NCBI GenBank assembly: GCA_011390465.1
Contig: JAABSH010000002.1
Location: 82,199-146,198, forward strand
From: Desulfobacteraceae bacterium
Lineage (GTDB): Bacteria; Desulfobacterota; Desulfobacteria; Desulfobacterales; Desulfosalsimonadaceae
Length of the DNA stretch: 64,000 nucleotides
Direction: 5' to 3'
Both the position numbers and the translations under genes were made by a program. The notes under the pieces were generated by a model. The model was given only the letters and a program-made list of their open reading frames with translations, was not told the DNA's origin and ran no database searches. Shown piece by piece: positions 61,635 to 64,000 of the stretch; position 1 is the stretch's first letter, and each line of letters starts with the position of its first letter.

Positions 61635-62921
61635 ATGGGAAAAACCGTTGCTGAGAAAATTTTTGACGCGCATTTTGTGGACAACCCCTGTGAAGATATT
61701 TTTGTGATCCGGTTAGATGCGGTGTTCTGCCATGAGATTACCACCCCTGTGGCCATCAACGACCTGGTGAGCCGGGGAAAAGACCGGGTGTTTGATCCCG
61801 CAAAAATAAAAGCCGTGATTGATCATGTGACCCCGGCCAAGGATTCCAAAACCGCGCTTCAGGGAAAAATCGTCCGGGACTGGGCCCGTCGCAACAATAT
61901 CAAAGATTTTTTTGACGTGGGCAGAAACGGCGTGTGCCATGCCATTTTTCCGGAAAAAGGATTTGTCCGGCCCGGATACACCATTATCATGGGAGATTCC
62001 CATACCTGCACCCACGGGGCGTTTGGCGCCTTTGCCGCGGGCGTGGGCACCACGGATCTGGAAGTGGGAATTCTAAAAGGCGTGTGCGCGTTTCAGTATC
62101 CCCAGACCCTGAAAATTAACATTACCGGGAAATTGCCCCCGGGTGTTTTTGCCAAAGACGTGATTTTGTCTGTGATCGGCCGGCTGGGCGTGAACGGGGC
62201 CACCAATAAAGTCATTGAATTTGCCGGTCCGGTGATTGAGAACATGAGCATGGAAGCCCGCATGACCCTGTGCAACATGGCAATAGAAGCCGGCGGCACC
62301 TGCGGCATCTGTTATCCGGACCAGACCACGGTGGATTATCTCTGGCCGTTTATTTCCGGGGAATATGCGTCAAAAGAAGCGGCTTTGGCGGCATTTGAGG
62401 CATTTTGCCCGGACCCGGACGCGGTTTACGCGGATGAGATGACCCTTGATGTCAGCGACCTTTCCCCCCAGGTGACTTATGGATACAAACCCGACACGGT
62501 CCGACCGGTAAGCGAGATGGAAGGCACCCCTGTTGATCAGGTGTACATCGGCTCCTGCACCAATGGCCGGCTTGAAGATCTCCGGGTGGCAGCGGCAGTG
62601 CTCAAGGGAAACCGGATCCGCGATTCCCTCCGGGGCATTGTGTCTCCGGCCACGCCGGATATTTTCACCAAAGCGTTAGATGAAGGGATCATTAAAATTT
62701 TTATGGACGCGGGATTCTGCGTCACCAACCCCACCTGCGGGGCCTGTCTGGGCATGAGCAACGGGGTCCTGGCAGAAGGAGAGGTGTGCGCCTCCACCAC
62801 CAACCGAAATTTTTTCGGCCGCATGGGCAAGGGCGGCATGGTGCACCTCATGAGCCCGGCAACCGCCGCGGCCACGGCCCTGGCGGGTCATATCACCAAT
62901 TCAACTCTGTATTCAGCATAG
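61635..62921 (+). CDS. leuC: 3-isopropylmalate dehydratase large subunit
   Basis: 428 residues, of the shorter homoaconitase-like LeuC type found in archaea and many anaerobes. The 4Fe-4S cluster ligands are Cys in IGSCTNGR and the two Cys of NPTCGACLG. IIMGDSHTCTHGAFGAFAAG, VGTTDLEVGILKGV and GGTCGICYPDQTTVDYLWPF are further signatures. With LeuD it isomerises 2-isopropylmalate to 3-isopropylmalate in leucine synthesis. A role in a homologous step (citramalate or homocitrate pathway) cannot be excluded because this type is versatile. AAGGAGAAATA precedes the start. Confidence 0.93.
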   Translation: MGKTVAEKIFDAHFVDNPCEDIFVIRLDAVFCHEITTPVAINDLVSRGKDRVFDPAKIKAVIDHVTPAKDSKTALQGKIVRDWARRNNIKDFFDVGRNGVCHAIFPEKGFVRPGYTIIMGDSHTCTHGAFGAFAAGVGTTDLEVGILKGVCAFQYPQTLKINITGKLPPGVFAKDVILSVIGRLGVNGATNKVIEFAGPVIENMSMEARMTLCNMAIEAGGTCGICYPDQTTVDYLWPFISGEYASKEAALAAFEAFCPDPDAVYADEMTLDVSDLSPQVTYGYKPDTVRPVSEMEGTPVDQVYIGSCTNGRLEDLRVAAAVLKGNRIRDSLRGIVSPATPDIFTKALDEGIIKIFMDAGFCVTNPTCGACLGMSNGVLAEGEVCASTTNRNFFGRMGKGGMVHLMSPATAAATALAGHITNSTLYSA

Positions 62922-62940
62922 AAACACACGGGGAATTGTT

Positions 62941-63465
62941 ATGAAAAATTTTAACGGCGAGATTCTGTTTCTGGATCGCGCAGACATTAATACGGATGAA
63001 ATCATACCGGCACGGTATCTCACGGAAATTACCAAGGAAGCGTTAAAACCCTATCTGCTCGAAGATTTGAAGTTTGACGGATTTGATCCGGCAAAAGATA
63101 TTGCCGGAAAACAGGTGATCATTACCCAGTCCAATTTCGGCTGCGGCTCTTCCCGGGAGCACGCGCCCTGGGCCCTGGAAGTCAACGGCATCAATCTGGT
63201 GATCGGGGAAAGTTTTGCCCGGATTTTCCGGCAGAACATGTTTAACTGCGGCATGATGGCGGTTGCGCTTTCAAAGGAAGAAATCGACCGGCTGTTTGCC
63301 GAGTTTTCCGGCAGCCCGGCGACCCTTGAAACGGATTTTGCGAACAACCGGTTTACGATCAAGGGAAATAACAGGGAAGCGGATATTGGTTTTTCCATTT
63401 CCGGGTTTGACCGGGCCCTGGTAGAAGCCGGGGGATGGGTGGATTACGCGGATGTAAACTATTGA
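62941..63465 (+). CDS. leuD: 3-isopropylmalate dehydratase small subunit
   Basis: 174 residues, matching the small subunits paired with homoaconitase-like LeuC. The swivelling domain is shown by FLDRADINTDEIIPARYLTE, SNFGCGSSREHAPWALEVNG and SFARIFRQNMFNCGMMAVAL. It lies 19 bases after leuC and forms the heterodimer's substrate-specificity part. A hairpin follows the gene. Confidence 0.94.
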   Translation: MKNFNGEILFLDRADINTDEIIPARYLTEITKEALKPYLLEDLKFDGFDPAKDIAGKQVIITQSNFGCGSSREHAPWALEVNGINLVIGESFARIFRQNMFNCGMMAVALSKEEIDRLFAEFSGSPATLETDFANNRFTIKGNNREADIGFSISGFDRALVEAGGWVDYADVNY

Positions 63466-63510
63466 TGGCTTGTGTATGAAAAATAAGGATTACATGATCC
63501 TGTTTTATTT

Positions 63511-63571
63511 TCCCGCAGAGCCGCAGAGGCGCTGAGATTTATTTCTCTGCGAGCTCAGCGGCTTTGCGGGA
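63511..63571. repeat. Imperfect hairpin repeat after leuD
   Basis: TCCCGCAGAGCCGCAGAGGC and CAGCGGCTTTGCGGGAGA pair over about a dozen bases around an interrupted stem. The following bases are only moderately T-rich, so it may be a terminator or a dispersed CGCAGAGG-type repeat. Confidence 0.55.
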
Positions 63572-63633
63572 GATAATGATTTTTAGACGCAATTCTCAGA
63601 AAATTGAAATTCATCAAACTGTCGGTTTTTAAA

Positions 63634-64000
63634 ATGGAAAAAACAACCAAATTCAAACGAATGGATGCTGAAGCGCTCAGACGCTACATGGACGCCCATC
63701 ATGAAAAAGCGTTTCTTCTCGTGGATGTGCGGCAGCCGGCGGAATATGAATCCCATCACATCCCCGGCGCCCTGCTAAAGCCCCTGCCTCAGCTGATGCA
63801 ATCCTTTGACGGGCTGCCTGTTGACAGGGATTTGATTTTTTACTGCCGCGTGGGGTCCCGGTCCCAAGCCGCAGCCATGACCGCTGCCGAAGAAGCGACC
63901 TTTGAAAAGCCGATTTTTACCCTGGATGGCGGGATCATGTCCTGGACCGGTAAAAAACAGTCTTCCATGCCCCGGCTTGCGCTTTTTGACGCTGCCCGGA
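63634..64000 (+). CDS. Rhodanese-like domain protein, 5' part (runs off window)
   Basis: The frame starting at the ATG at 63634 stays open to the window end (122 codons). The rhodanese pattern is complete: FLLVDVRQPAEYESHHIPGA, then FYCRVGSRSQAAAM, where Cys is the sulfur-carrying residue, and LDGGIMSWTG. The domain ends near residue 108, but the frame continues with SMPRLALFDAAR, so another domain or extension probably follows. Such proteins transfer sulfur; the fusion partner is not visible here. Confidence 0.8.
   Translation, partial: MEKTTKFKRMDAEALRRYMDAHHEKAFLLVDVRQPAEYESHHIPGALLKPLPQLMQSFDGLPVDRDLIFYCRVGSRSQAAAMTAAEEATFEKPIFTLDGGIMSWTGKKQSSMPRLALFDAAR

Overview
The window looks like a chromosomal stretch of a Gram-negative, sulfate-reducer-type member of the Desulfobacterota (old Deltaproteobacteria). 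This is inferred from gene content: large PilY1 adhesins beside minor pilins, an ACT / Liv ABC transporter / phenylacetate-CoA ligase block, a two-subunit LeuCD of the homoaconitase-like type, PhaR-like granule proteins, and abundant intergenic repeats. No rRNA, tRNA, CRISPR array or transposase gene was found.

Layout. (1) 1-15.5 kb: a type IV pilus minor-pilin operon (FimT, PilW, PilV, PilX, PilY1, DUF4124 protein), preceded by the C-terminal part of a second PilY1. The operon is bordered on both sides by intergenic tracts in which toxin-antitoxin (TA) genes alternate with related repeats: a RelBE-like pair, an orphan DUF2281 antitoxin, a DinJ/YafQ pair, another RelE-type pair, a HigA-like antitoxin with only a stub of its toxin, and an AbrB/RelE-type pair. 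(2) 15.6-21.8 kb, minus strand: lipoprotein, ProA, a large acyltransferase and a PiT phosphate transporter with a PhoU-like tail. (3) 22-32 kb: an AAA/DUF4143 ATPase, an uncharacterised 1010-residue membrane protein with a PHP-like segment paired with a GspE/PilB-type ATPase, a LysM protein, an M48 protease and a patatin. (4) 32.4-39.4 kb: a storage-granule locus with a phasin-like repeat protein, two PhaR/PhaF-like proteins, two overlapping ArsA/Get3-type ATPases and a wax ester synthase/DGAT with an unusual Cys-rich tail. Two promoters here carry the same palindromic operator in the same place. (5) 39.4-43.7 kb: HtrA/DegQ protease, TPR protein, M23-like protein and a hydrolase. (6) 43.9-52.8 kb: ArgC, ACT protein, LivKHMGF, PaaK and FolD, with arrays of 7-bp tandem repeats around livF. 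(7) 53-64 kb: M23 protein, SecA, the ClpS-ClpA-Aat N-degron operon, GAF and universal stress proteins, HIT protein, LeuC, LeuD and the start of a rhodanese gene.

The most unusual points are the shared palindromic operators of the granule locus, the Get3-like ATPase pair inside that locus, the DGAT with a putative zinc-binding tail, the PHP-like membrane protein next to a secretion-type ATPase, a golvesin-like domain inside PilY1, and the TA modules that appear to behave as repeat-bounded cassettes. All family assignments come from reading motifs in the translated sequence. No database search was run.
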